A stretch of 64,000 bases of DNA from Thiocapsa bogorovii (lineage in GTDB: Bacteria > Pseudomonadota > Gammaproteobacteria > Chromatiales > Chromatiaceae), in assembly GCF_021228795.1 (NCBI RefSeq), contig NZ_CP089309.1, forward strand, positions 1,426,001 through 1,490,000, given 5' to 3'. Positions 17,801 to 25,763 of this stretch are shown piece by piece. The notes below the pieces were generated by a model, which saw only the letters and a program-made list of their open reading frames with translations, searched no databases and was not told the DNA's origin. Position numbers and translations under genes: made by a program. Positions within the stretch are counted from its first letter, which is position 1; each line of letters starts with the position of its first letter.

Positions 17801-18939
17801 TGGCTGTAGCGGCTGATCCGGGCAAAACCGGGGTCGATGACGTAATGGATGCCGGGAACGGTCAGCGAGGTCTCGGCAACATTGGTCGCCAGCACCACGC
17901 GTCGGGTGCCGTGCGACTGGAAGATCCGCGCCTGCTCCCGCGGCCCTTGGCGGGCGTAGAGCGGCAGGATCTCGGTGGCGGGGGGATGATGCTTGCGCAA
18001 GGTCTCGGCGGTCTCGCGGATCTCGCGCTCGCCCGAGAGGAAGACCAGCACGTCGCCGCGTCCGACGCGCGCCAGCTCGCCGACCGCTTCCGAAATCGCC
18101 TGCTGCATCGTCTCGTCGCGCTCGCCGACCGACTCGTCCTCGGGCGGGCGATAACGCACCTCCACCGGATAGGTCCGACCCGAGATTTCCAGGATCGGCG
18201 CCGGTCGGCCCTGCGCGTCGGCGAAGTGCGCAGCGAAGCGCTGCGGATCGATGGTCGCGGAGGTGACGATGAGCTTCAGATCCGATCGGCGCGGCAGCAG
18301 ACCCTTCAAATAGCCGAGCAGGACGTCGATGTTGAGGCTGCGCTCGTGAGCCTCGTCGATGATCAAGGTGTCGTACTCGTTGAGCAGCCGATCCTGCTGG
18401 ATCTCGGCGAGCAGGATGCCGTCCGTCATCAGCTTGATGGCGGTCTCGGGACGCACCCGGTCGTGAAAACGCACCTTGTCGCCAACCAGCCCGCCGGCTG
18501 TTCCGCCGAGCTCCTGCGCGATCCGATTCGCCAGGGTACGCGCCGCGATGCGCCTCGGCTGGGTATGGCCGATCCGCCCGGCGAGCCCGCGTCCGAGCTC
18601 CAGACAGAGCTTGGGCAGCTGGGTCGACTTGCCCGAGCCCGTCTCGCCGCAGAGGACGATGACCTGGTGGGCCGAGATCGCTTTGGCGATCTCCTCGCGG
18701 CGCTCGCTGACCGGAAGCTCGGGCGGATAGGCAATGACCGACGGCACGCCGGCCCGGCGGCGTTCGAGAACGGCTCGGGATTCGCACAGCGTCTGCCAAA
18801 CCGCGAGCAGACCGCGCTCGAATGGCTCACCCGCCCGTGCACGGCGTCGCAGACCACGCAGACGCTGGCGCAGCCGATGGCGGTCCTGGATCAGACAGGT
18901 GCTGAGATCGGCGTCGGAGGGAAACGATAGGTCGGTCAA
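14896..18939 (-). CDS. hrpA: ATP-dependent RNA helicase HrpA (DEAH box)
   Basis: A 1347-residue protein, the usual length for HrpA. Walker A GETGSGKS lies at about 98-105, then the DEAH motif in IIDEAHERSLN near 195, SATID as motif III, and the C-terminal helicase motifs NVAETSLTVPGI and QRKGRCGR. The helicase-associated and OB-fold regions follow, then the long DUF3418 tail. HrpA rescues stalled ribosomes by unwinding mRNA, as shown in E. coli. The start at 18939 gives the expected N-terminus; the long open frame on the opposite strand is a composition effect. The upstream region is a family 1 repeat beginning six bases before the ATG, so the promoter must be within or beyond that repeat. 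Confidence 0.95.
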   Translation of the reverse strand: MTDLSFPSDADLSTCLIQDRHRLRQRLRGLRRRARAGEPFERGLLAVWQTLCESRAVLERRRAGVPSVIAYPPELPVSERREEIAKAISAHQVIVLCGETGSGKSTQLPKLCLELGRGLAGRIGHTQPRRIAARTLANRIAQELGGTAGGLVGDKVRFHDRVRPETAIKLMTDGILLAEIQQDRLLNEYDTLIIDEAHERSLNIDVLLGYLKGLLPRRSDLKLIVTSATIDPQRFAAHFADAQGRPAPILEISGRTYPVEVRYRPPEDESVGERDETMQQAISEAVGELARVGRGDVLVFLSGEREIRETAETLRKHHPPATEILPLYARQGPREQARIFQSHGTRRVVLATNVAETSLTVPGIHYVIDPGFARISRYSHRRQLQRLPVERISRASADQRKGRCGRVASGICIRLYSEDNLAARAPFTEPEIQRTNLAAVILRMKLLGFGDVADFPFLDPPDPRLVADGERTLEELAALDARGELTELGRRLARLPVDPRIGRILLAAAEQQCLAEVLVIAAALSVQDPRERPHEQRASADQIHATFAHPDSDFLSFLNLWRFLEKERKARSRNQFRLLCQRHFLSYNRVQEWRDIETQLREQILEMGFKENQTAGTEEQIHRALLTGLLNHIGALDTNHEYLGARNSRYRIHPSSALFKASPKWILAAERVETTRAYGRIVARVQPAWIEAAGQHLLQRSYFEPHWQAKSGQVAAYEKVTLFGVTLVPKRRVNYGPINPAESREIFIRFALVEGDFSTRAPFWRHNQELIASIHQLEAKSRRRDILVDEEALYAFYDQRIPAGIYSTPQFEQWLRKATRTDPKLLHLRPADLMQHDADGITPEHFPDRLQVGATALPLEYRFEPGESADGLTLIVPLPLINQVTAERLDWLVPGLLEARITALLRGLPKGLRTALVPVPDNAARLAGGLKAALAEGKAPIDRPLTQVLAERIAAELGLRIPEDAWDHDAIPAHLRMKVRLVDEAGRALALDEDPQRLKQRFGQAGQARFARIPDAELEREELTRWDFGDLPEQVEITRGGIRMRGFPALVDEGQNVAVRVLDSPEAAARAHRAGLRRLLTLTLGATLRPIRQSLKGLDRLRLLYAKAPVTDTPESAGTEKASPEKVRPGSPTAATTGGQVSRLSRGAEPRPPDLSDELLALILDRTFLDGRPPIRQQGDFEDRLADSRGRLQPTADEVTRLAAEILAAYQSLRQRLAAITQVNWQPTAQDLRDQLDALVFRGFFQQIPFDRLKQYPRYLKAAEQRLDKLAHAPGRDREQMAVMAGLLERWRERTAAARKAGREDARLDEIRWLLEELRVSLFAQSLGTAGPVSVKRIEARWRELGL

Positions 18940-18944
18940 GGATG

Positions 18945-19140
18945 TTTAAACCGCGCCCGGCGCGCTATGCGATGTCGTTGGATGAGATCGGACTCGGCAG
19001 ACTTGACGACTGTAGGAGCCGGCGCGGTTTAAAAAATTAAAGCACTGATCATTTTAAACCGCGTCCCCGCCAAGGGTTGTGGATGCGGTTAGCGTCGAAG
19101 TCACTCGAAATTCAGCATTTCGCTCGGGGCGCGGTTGAAA
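18945..19140. repeat. Family 1 repeat, copy B (doublet)
   Basis: Unit 1 runs from TTTAAACCGCG (18945-18955) to CGCGGTTTAAA (19023-19033). An AT-rich linker (AAATTAAAGCACTGATCA) follows, then unit 2 from TTTTAAACCGCG (19052-19063) to GCGCGGTTGAAA (19129-19140). The interior of both units is clearly alignable with the copy at 26783-26975, for example GGATG.GATCGG.CTCGGCAGA in unit 1 and CATxTCGCTC in unit 2. It fills the space between the small minus-strand ORF at 19111-19260 and the start of hrpA. Confidence 0.8.
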
Positions 19141-19260
19141 TCAAGAGGTCCAGGTCGCCTGCGATGGCCGTGAACTCTTCGGCAAAATCGTCGTGGAGCG
19201 GCAGGATGCCAAGTAGCCCGGCACGGTGCGCGCGTTCGACATTCAGCGCTTGGCTCGTCA
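19111..19260 (-). CDS. Short partner ORF of the nucleotidyltransferase, running into the repeat
   Basis: A 49-codon frame starting MTSQALNVERAHRAG. Its ATG overlaps the stop of the nucleotidyltransferase gene by four bases (ATGA), as in coupled pairs. The first 41 codons precede the repeat. The frame then enters the repeat end at TCA-ACC-GCG (19140 downwards) and stops after KC. In other copies the same triplet is TGA or TAA, so this looks like a former stop changed to TCA with an eight-residue read-through. No family recognised. It may be the remains of a longer HepT-like partner cut by the repeat, or a genuine short protein. Confidence 0.45.
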
Positions 19261-19560
19261 TGGATGAGCCTCCAGGCGGACGGCAGCCGCCCGCACGATG
19301 CGCCGAAAGGGTGTCGGCTCTTCGTCCCGCGCGTGGGAGATGACATCGACCGGAAGCCCCAGCCTTTCCTCCAGCTCAAGCTTGAGACGCGCACGTTCGA
19401 GGAGCATCAGGCCCTGCGGGGTCTCGATCAGCAGGTCGACGTCACCACCTCTGGCCCGTTCGTCGAGCCGCGAGCCGAAGAGATAGACCACAGCCGTCTC
19501 CCCCGAGAGACGTGATGCCGTGCCGAGGATGGTGAGTACCTGATCGGATGTCAGTCGCAT
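19258..19560 (-). CDS. MNT-type nucleotidyltransferase
   Basis: A 100-residue minimal nucleotidyltransferase. The GS motif VVYLFGSRLDERARGGDVDLLIE (about residues 24-46) carries the Gly-Ser and the Asp-x-Asp pair that bind metal and nucleotide. A short C-terminal part, VDVISHARDEEPTPF, follows. Such proteins are MntA-type antitoxins that AMPylate a HEPN toxin, normally encoded beside them. Here the neighbour is only a short ORF overlapping by four bases, and no HEPN motif is visible, so the pair may be broken or of another kind. It is co-directional with hrpA. Confidence 0.75.
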   Translation of the reverse strand: MRLTSDQVLTILGTASRLSGETAVVYLFGSRLDERARGGDVDLLIETPQGLMLLERARLKLELEERLGLPVDVISHARDEEPTPFRRIVRAAAVRLEAHP

Positions 19561-19873
19561 GGATGAAGTCGCTCGCTCAGCACGAATCCGGAGCGTGGGA
19601 TCCTCGTCCGGCTAGCGACAGACTAACGCCGATCGGAGTCCCACGCTACGGCACCCCGACCTTCGCAACTTCGCTTCCAGGCGGTAAGCCGGGGCTCGCC
19701 GGGCTCGCCGCGCTCGCCCCGGCCTCCTCATCGCAGCGTCGCACATGACTGGACGCCGGCATTGCGTCACGAGGACGCTGGCTTTGTCCCTGGGCCTCCC
19801 GATCCGGAGCAACGTGCCGGGCCCGGATCGCGCCAGGCATCGAGTCGTTCCAAAGACTGCCGACGGATCCAGG
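19561..19873. other. Gene-free stretch with inverted repeats
   Basis: No gene is recognised in these 313 bases between two minus-strand genes. It contains AGCGTGGGA (19592-19600) facing TCCCACGCT (19639-19647), a 9-bp inverted repeat with a 38-base centre. It also contains CCGGGGC (19689-19695) with GCCCCGG (19716-19722), whose loop is a GCTCGCCGG-like short tandem. The latter is on the 3' side of the cytochrome gene and could be a terminator stem, though no run of T follows. Confidence 0.4.
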
Positions 19874-21562
19874 TCAGAGACCGGAAACCGCCTCTTGCAC
19901 ACCGGTTGCCGTGCCGCCCTCGACGACCTCGTGGACGTTGCCGAACGGCGCAAGGGTTGCGTCGCGCCCCAAGACAAAGCCCTGTTCCTTCACGATCACG
20001 CGGTAGGCCTTGTTGAGGGCCAAGGCGCGCTCGGGAGAGGCATACAGCAGCTCGGCGATGTCCTGCCGCAGCGCGTCGAGACGCTCGGGGATCAGGTCCC
20101 CTTCCGCGGTGAAGAAGCGCGCGCGCACCTCTTCATTCTCGCGCAGCTCGTCCCCTGCCCCGTTGGTTTCCAAGTAAAAGGCGTACTCGGGTAGGCCGTC
20201 GCGACGCACCGGTTCCGGCAGGCCACGCAGACCACGCTGACTCCAATGATACCAGCCCCTTCGATAACCGTCCGCGTCGAGCTTGCGCGGAAAGGCGAAG
20301 CTCGAATCCGTGGTGGCGCCGATCCCGCTGTGGCAACCGATACAGAACACCAGCTCCTCGTAGCTTTGCGGCCGCAGCGCACCGTCGGCATCCTCGATCA
20401 TCGCGGCATAGACCCAACCCTGGTCATTGCTGACACCGGCTTCGAGATTACCGCGAACAGTGCGGATGCGATCCGGAAAGTCATGCTTCTCTTTGAGCTC
20501 GCCAGCCATCCGGCTCTCGAGCCTGGCATAGCTCATCCAGTAGCGCTTGCGGGCGTAACGGACCTCCTTCATCCGCGCCGAGAGGCGGTTGTCGGCGATC
20601 TTCACGGATTCTCCGTATGCAACCGGACCCTCGGTCTCGGTATACCGCACCGTATGGAGAAATTCGGTGCCCTCCGGATAGAGACGCGCGGCGAGATGGA
20701 TCCGGCCGGAGTGCTGCTCCGCCAAGGCCTGTCCGACATACCACATCGAGCGGCCTTCGAGCGGCGCCCAGTCGTAGACGACCTTTTGCGCAACCCCGAG
20801 CGAGCCGTTCTTGTCGAGATCGACGCCACCGATGCCGATCTCGTCTACAGGATCGATAGGGACGTCGGCCTCTCGGACCAAGGCCTCGACGATCGCGAGA
20901 TTGGTCTTGTAGACGCCGAGGTCCAACGCTCCATCGGTGTTGCGTCGGAACGGCTCGGGCAAACGGATCAGCACATCATCGGTCGAGCCGTTGGTCGGCC
21001 AGAAGCTCCCGAGGAACGGGGAGTAGGCAAAGGCACGCCAGCCGGTCAAGGTGCCGTCGGGTGCGCGATCGAATCCCTCGGCATCGAACCGGAAATAGGC
21101 ATCCGGGACGAAACCCTCCCATTGGCCGTTGTCGTCGTAATCCCAATCCGGCGGCACCGAAGCGAGGGTCGCCGCGGGAATGATGTTGCCGTCGTCGTCG
21201 AGATAGTTGCTGCGCCGAATGTAGGCCAGGATCTCCTCGTCGCTGATCGCCTGGACGGCTTCCCTGCGATCCTCGAAGAGATTTCGCCAGGGATTGCGCT
21301 CGGCAGGCAGAGGAAAATCGTAGGCGAGCTGAAGATCCCCGTCATTGAGGTAGTTCGGGGTATCGGATGGTGTGTGGCATGCATAGCAAGGGTTGTGCGC
21401 TCCCCCGAGTACATCCTCGGTCTTGGTGTAGCACTGAGCGGGTATATGGGCTGTCTCGTTCGACAGGATCCGCGCCTTTAATGGCAGGGGCTCCGATCCA
21501 CCGCCGGCGACGGCAGTGCCGACCACTGCAGCACACAGCAGCATGCCGTATCGAATGATCAT
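19874..21562 (-). CDS. Exported diheme c-type cytochrome of unknown role
   Basis: A 562-residue periplasmic protein. It has a signal peptide (MLLCAAVVGTAVAGGG) and two heme-binding CXXCH motifs, CYACH near residue 58 and CIGCH near 400. Between them lies a long region with many aromatic and acidic residues, including YDDNGQWEGFVPDAYFRF, SPFLGSFWPTNGSTDDV and DLDKNGSLGVAQ, the last resembling a calcium-binding loop. The spacing of the hemes is unlike ordinary diheme peroxidases. It follows the PhoX-family gene by 83 bp on the same strand, so the two probably act together. An electron-transfer or oxidase function in the periplasm is inferred only from the hemes. Confidence 0.7.
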   Translation of the reverse strand: MIIRYGMLLCAAVVGTAVAGGGSEPLPLKARILSNETAHIPAQCYTKTEDVLGGAHNPCYACHTPSDTPNYLNDGDLQLAYDFPLPAERNPWRNLFEDRREAVQAISDEEILAYIRRSNYLDDDGNIIPAATLASVPPDWDYDDNGQWEGFVPDAYFRFDAEGFDRAPDGTLTGWRAFAYSPFLGSFWPTNGSTDDVLIRLPEPFRRNTDGALDLGVYKTNLAIVEALVREADVPIDPVDEIGIGGVDLDKNGSLGVAQKVVYDWAPLEGRSMWYVGQALAEQHSGRIHLAARLYPEGTEFLHTVRYTETEGPVAYGESVKIADNRLSARMKEVRYARKRYWMSYARLESRMAGELKEKHDFPDRIRTVRGNLEAGVSNDQGWVYAAMIEDADGALRPQSYEELVFCIGCHSGIGATTDSSFAFPRKLDADGYRRGWYHWSQRGLRGLPEPVRRDGLPEYAFYLETNGAGDELRENEEVRARFFTAEGDLIPERLDALRQDIAELLYASPERALALNKAYRVIVKEQGFVLGRDATLAPFGNVHEVVEGGTATGVQEAVSGL

Positions 21563-21645
21563 CGTCTCGCTCCGAAGGATGCTGCGCGGTCACGGCGGGG
21601 CTTCGAATCGAGCGCCCGCCGAGACCCATGGGTTACCGCGATTGG

Positions 21646-23463
21646 TTACCGCGGAAATACGAAGTAACCCGTGTAGCCGCGCGCGTCCGCCGGATCCTCG
21701 AGCTTGTCGCTGTCCGACTCTCCGTAAGGATGCTGAATGACCGACATCAGATAGGCGAAGCCATTGATGTTGGGATAGAGGTACGGCGAGGTGGTCTCCG
21801 AGCCGTAAGGCGTGGTCTGGATCCGGGTCAGCTCGCGAGACGTCAGGTTATAGGCCCAAACCATGTCGTTCTGATGCCCGCTGCCCGTGTCTTCACCAAT
21901 GATCAAGGTGTCGTAAGTCGGCACATAGGTGATGTTGTCGGGATTGGCGATGCCCTCGACGTCGCACTTGTTGATGCCGTCATAATCGGGCGACTCCGCG
22001 CTCGCACCGTAGTCCGTCGTCATCGGCGTGCCTTGCACCAGCCCCCAAATATTCCAGGCCGTGTAGTTGCTGTCCAGGTCGAGTGCGTAGACGGCCCCGC
22101 AGACGTTGCCGGACGGGAGCGCGATGTGATTGGGACCGCCGATGTCGTATTTATCGTAGACGCCGTCGCGACCGACTCGACCGAAATCGAGCATGCCTCG
22201 ATCGACCTCGGACATCGCCAGGTAGAGTCGATTGTGGTCGGCATCGAACGTGATCCCTTCCATCTTCCGGAACTCTGTCGTCATGCCCTGCATCGCGCCC
22301 CAGCGACGAGTCTCGAGGCGCGACGCGATCAGTTCGTCGTCCCAGCCGATCACGCCGTCTTGATTGACGTCTCTGAGCTTAAGGCACTGATGATCGCCGT
22401 CTTCGTGCCCGGCGTTGATGGAGGTGAATCCATCCGGGCAGAAGCCGCTGCCCTCGTCCGGCTCGACTTCATCGAAGATATCTTCGAAGCGATAGCTGGC
22501 GATCCATTCCTTGACCTGCTCGGCGGTCGCATAGCCGAGATTGATCCAGTTCAACTTTGCGTTGCCCACGCCCTGCTGAGGTCCGACGGCCTTCCACTGC
22601 GCACCCCAGAGCGTGCCTGCGCCGAGGTTGCCCGGAATCGATGCCACGAACCGGTAGAGGCCTACGTTCGTTCCGTCGTCCGAGAGATAGACGGTCTTTC
22701 TGTCCGGCATCACGTAGGCGAGCTCCAGCGCAACACGACCCATCGCGTATTGCTTGCGGACCGTCGCGCTCTCGAAGCTTTCGACCTTCACCTCGACCGG
22801 GTAGCCGTAGTCGTAGGGGTTCATGACCGTCCCGGCGTCGCTCGGCGAGGCGTTGAAGTAGCTCGCCATGGCCGCGTTGTAGTCACTGATGGTGCCGTCG
22901 CGCCACTGCTTGGCATCGGGCTCGTATTCTTCGGAGCCCAGATGGGTTCCCCAGGGTGTCACGCTGCCGGCACAGTGCACCCAGCCGCCGTTGACGTCGG
23001 AGAGATCCAGCGGGCGGGTGCGTTCGGCGGTGAGGATGCCGTTCAGTGGACTCTGACGCATCTCGGTCAAGTAAAGCCCGCCGGGGCGAGACTCGAAGTG
23101 CGACACCATGTAGACGATGTCCTGCTCGCCCGGAAGCAACGACGAGAAATCGTTGTCGCTCGAGATGTAGGAGGAGCCATCTTCGGCCAGCAGCGGGTTG
23201 CCGTTGATGTCGATGAGCTGCCCGAAGATCCCTCCCGCCGGATCATTCGTCCCGGTATCGCCGGAACGGAGAATCGTCCGATAGGGCATTGGGATCCGGA
23301 CTCCGTCGAGTATGGCGTACTCCGAAGTCAGGATCGCCCGCTTTTCGGCGTCGGTCCGCGGCACGGGCGCTTCCAGAAACTCCACCGTCCCTGCCGAGGC
23401 AAGGGATGCCGCCGTGGTGCCGAGCAACAAGCTCACGGCGACGCTTATCTTGGTTGGACGCAT
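21646..23463 (-). CDS. PhoX-family (DUF839) exported protein
   Basis: A 605-residue protein with PhoX/DUF839 features: YISSDNDFSSLLPGE, NGGWVHCAGSVTPWGTHLGS with the conserved Glu-Glu after it (SEEYEPDA), ALELAYVMPDRKTVYLSDDG, EGITFDADHNRLYLAMSE and NPDNITYVPTYDTLIIGED. Known members are periplasmic alkaline phosphatases using calcium and iron. Those are usually Tat-exported, but this start (MRPTKISVAVSLLLG, cleavage near ASA-G) has no twin arginine and looks like a Sec signal. The start at 23463 has GGAGGAAG upstream; a longer frame to 23550 has no such site. It is first in a pair with the diheme cytochrome gene. Confidence 0.8.
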   Translation of the reverse strand: MRPTKISVAVSLLLGTTAASLASAGTVEFLEAPVPRTDAEKRAILTSEYAILDGVRIPMPYRTILRSGDTGTNDPAGGIFGQLIDINGNPLLAEDGSSYISSDNDFSSLLPGEQDIVYMVSHFESRPGGLYLTEMRQSPLNGILTAERTRPLDLSDVNGGWVHCAGSVTPWGTHLGSEEYEPDAKQWRDGTISDYNAAMASYFNASPSDAGTVMNPYDYGYPVEVKVESFESATVRKQYAMGRVALELAYVMPDRKTVYLSDDGTNVGLYRFVASIPGNLGAGTLWGAQWKAVGPQQGVGNAKLNWINLGYATAEQVKEWIASYRFEDIFDEVEPDEGSGFCPDGFTSINAGHEDGDHQCLKLRDVNQDGVIGWDDELIASRLETRRWGAMQGMTTEFRKMEGITFDADHNRLYLAMSEVDRGMLDFGRVGRDGVYDKYDIGGPNHIALPSGNVCGAVYALDLDSNYTAWNIWGLVQGTPMTTDYGASAESPDYDGINKCDVEGIANPDNITYVPTYDTLIIGEDTGSGHQNDMVWAYNLTSRELTRIQTTPYGSETTSPYLYPNINGFAYLMSVIQHPYGESDSDKLEDPADARGYTGYFVFPR

Positions 23464-23615
23464 CGCGTCTTCCTCCGTCGGGTTAGGTATCGATTGGTTG
23501 AACACTCGCCCGACCAGCCTATCGGACGGTCGTGTCGGCTCGGTGACCATTCGTTTGCCATGCGGTTGCGGAGTGAAGGGACGGCTCGGACCCGATCAAG
23601 GCTTTCGAGCCGCGA

Positions 23616-25628
23616 TCAGTTCGGATCGACGCCGCTGAAGTCGTAGTCCATGACGGGGCTCGGGGGCTGGACGAAGGGGCCTTGTAGGAGATCGACACCG
23701 GCGCGGCACAGGCGTGCGATGGTCTCGGGCGCATCGACCCCGGCGGCGATCACGGCAAGGCGCCGTTCGCGCAGACGCGCGGCAAGCTCGGCCAGGGGCG
23801 CAGGGTCGAGCGACTGGACCAGTGCGCGCCCGAGACGCGCGAAGGCGGCCGGGACGCTCGCAAGCACCCGCTCCGAGGCGTCGCCGCCATCGACACCGTT
23901 TAGGCAGACCGGGATGCCGAGTCGTGCCAATCGAGCGACACGGTCGGCTGCGAGACCCAGGTCGGCCGCCGCTTCGTCGACTTGAAACTGGATGACGGGC
24001 CGCAAACGAAAAAGATCGCGCCGGTTGATCTCTTCGCGAACCTGGTCGACCCAATCCCCGCGCCCCGCGCCGACCATCGATTGGTACAGGAAAAGCTGTG
24101 CCGGCTGGCCCGCATCTCGACAGGCCGCGATGGCATCCAAACCGGTGCACAGGAGCCAACCGTCCAGTCGCTCGACCAGTCCGCAGCGCTGCACCGTCGG
24201 CATGAAGTCGACCGGCGACAGCAGCTCGCCGTCCGGTGTGGCCAAGCGAGGCGAGACTTCGTAACGTGCGCTCGGTGCCGAGCTCAGGGAGACAACGGGC
24301 TCGAAGAGGAGTTGCAGCCGCTCGGCCAAGATGGCCGTCGACACGGCGTCTCGGTCGGACGGACGAGTCGGCACCGGGTCGCAACCGTAGCCCACGGGGA
24401 GACCATCGCCTGCCTTCCGGGCCGAGCGCGCCGCCTTGGCTGCACGCGACATCAAGGTGACGGCGTCCCCGCCGCTGCTCGCCAGGGCGCACCACCCGAT
24501 TCCGACGGCGGGGCCGGGATCGGATGCGAAGCCGGCCCGAGACAGTGTCTCCGCGAGGTGCCCGCCTGCGCCTGCAAGGCTTGCGGCGGCGTCGCGTCGG
24601 ATCAGGACGGCCAAGCTGCGCTCGCCGACGCGCGCGGCCAGATCGGAGGCGCTACAGGACTCGGCAACCACGACGGCAAGGCGAATCAGCGCGGCCTCAT
24701 CGCCCGCAAGATCGAGTACGACGAGCGCGCGTCGATCCGCGCCCGCCCCGCCCCGGCCAATCAACTGGCCGAGCCGCCCCAGGAGACGCCCGAGACTCGC
24801 AAGACCCGTGAGCACATCGACGGCATCCGGACCAGCCTGGCGGCGTGCGCGCTCGCGTGCGCGGGCCAAACGCTGCTTGACGCAGGCGACGAGATGATCC
24901 GGAGCGACCGGCTTGGCGAGGAAGTCATCGCCCCCGACGCGCAGCGCCGCCATCTGTTGCTCGGCGTCCAGTTCGGCGGAGAGAAAGACGATCGGCAGAT
25001 CGGCGAAGCGGTCTTGCTCGCGGATGATGCGGGTCAGCTCGATGCCGCTCGCGCCGGGCATGTGCAAATCCATCAGGACGAGATCAGGAACGAACCCGTC
25101 GAGCGCGTCGAGCACCGCCAAAGGATCGCAGACCCGCTCGGCGAGCATGCCGGCCGACTCGAGCACGCGGGCGGCGAAGAGCGCGGCGACGGGCTGATCG
25201 TCGACCACGAGTACACGATCGGGAACAACCGCCTGCGTGCCGGCCAGATCCAGAAGCCGATCGCTCAGCTCTTCGACCTCTATCGGCATCTTCAGGTAGT
25301 CTGTGGCGCCTGCGCGCATTGCGGCAAGTCGGGATCGGATGTCGCTCCCGGAGGCCAGGCAGACCAGCGGGGTCGGTTTCTTGTCGCGCTGCTGCAGTTG
25401 CGCGACGAGTCCGCCGAGCGTGTCCGCATCGGGGAGCGCATCGAGATGGACGAGCAAGAGCGCACGGGAGCTCGGCTCCGCGCCGACCAACTGCTCCGGC
25501 GTTTCAAAGGTTTCGAGCATGACCCCCTGCGCGAGCAAGAGCGTCCGGAGCGGCGTTGTCAAATCCGCATTGCGGGTCAGGAGATGGATCGCGGGCGCGG
25601 ATCCGACATCGGCGATTGTCTGATTCAT
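23616..25628 (-). CDS. REC-REC-GGDEF-EAL protein with degenerate catalytic motifs
   Basis: About 670 residues. The first receiver domain (residues about 10-125) has His in place of the phospho-acceptor Asp (LLVHLDALP). The second (about 138-260) is intact, with VLVVDDQP, LMDLHMPG and LAKPV. A GGDEF-like region follows in which the signature is RVGERSLAV, and a C-terminal EAL-like region has EVSPRL in place of E-x-L and GVDGGDASER in place of DDFGTG. It should therefore neither make nor cut cyclic di-GMP. It may bind the nucleotide or act as a scaffold, as FimX and LapD do. The start is uncertain: 25628 (MNQTIADVGS) is favoured, but the frame is open to 25727. Confidence 0.8.
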   Translation of the reverse strand: MNQTIADVGSAPAIHLLTRNADLTTPLRTLLLAQGVMLETFETPEQLVGAEPSSRALLLVHLDALPDADTLGGLVAQLQQRDKKPTPLVCLASGSDIRSRLAAMRAGATDYLKMPIEVEELSDRLLDLAGTQAVVPDRVLVVDDQPVAALFAARVLESAGMLAERVCDPLAVLDALDGFVPDLVLMDLHMPGASGIELTRIIREQDRFADLPIVFLSAELDAEQQMAALRVGGDDFLAKPVAPDHLVACVKQRLARARERARRQAGPDAVDVLTGLASLGRLLGRLGQLIGRGGAGADRRALVVLDLAGDEAALIRLAVVVAESCSASDLAARVGERSLAVLIRRDAAASLAGAGGHLAETLSRAGFASDPGPAVGIGWCALASSGGDAVTLMSRAAKAARSARKAGDGLPVGYGCDPVPTRPSDRDAVSTAILAERLQLLFEPVVSLSSAPSARYEVSPRLATPDGELLSPVDFMPTVQRCGLVERLDGWLLCTGLDAIAACRDAGQPAQLFLYQSMVGAGRGDWVDQVREEINRRDLFRLRPVIQFQVDEAAADLGLAADRVARLARLGIPVCLNGVDGGDASERVLASVPAAFARLGRALVQSLDPAPLAELAARLRERRLAVIAAGVDAPETIARLCRAGVDLLQGPFVQPPSPVMDYDFSGVDPN

Positions 25629-25763
25629 GGTGATCGGTCTCGTCCAGAGTGGGCCGAGACCTCGAAGGCGCATGCCGACGCGGCGCGCTCGGCCCGAGGT
25701 CATCGGCGCCGAGGATAAACCGAGCACGTTACGTGAACAACTCCCGAGCCCGCGGGACTGGCG

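Noticed and set aside
15661-18930. Open frame of 1089 codons on the plus strand, antisense to hrpA
   Set aside because: Its residues are Gln/Arg/Leu/Asp-rich without any domain, and it mirrors codon positions of hrpA, which has every HrpA motif; it is a composition shadow of GC-rich coding DNA.
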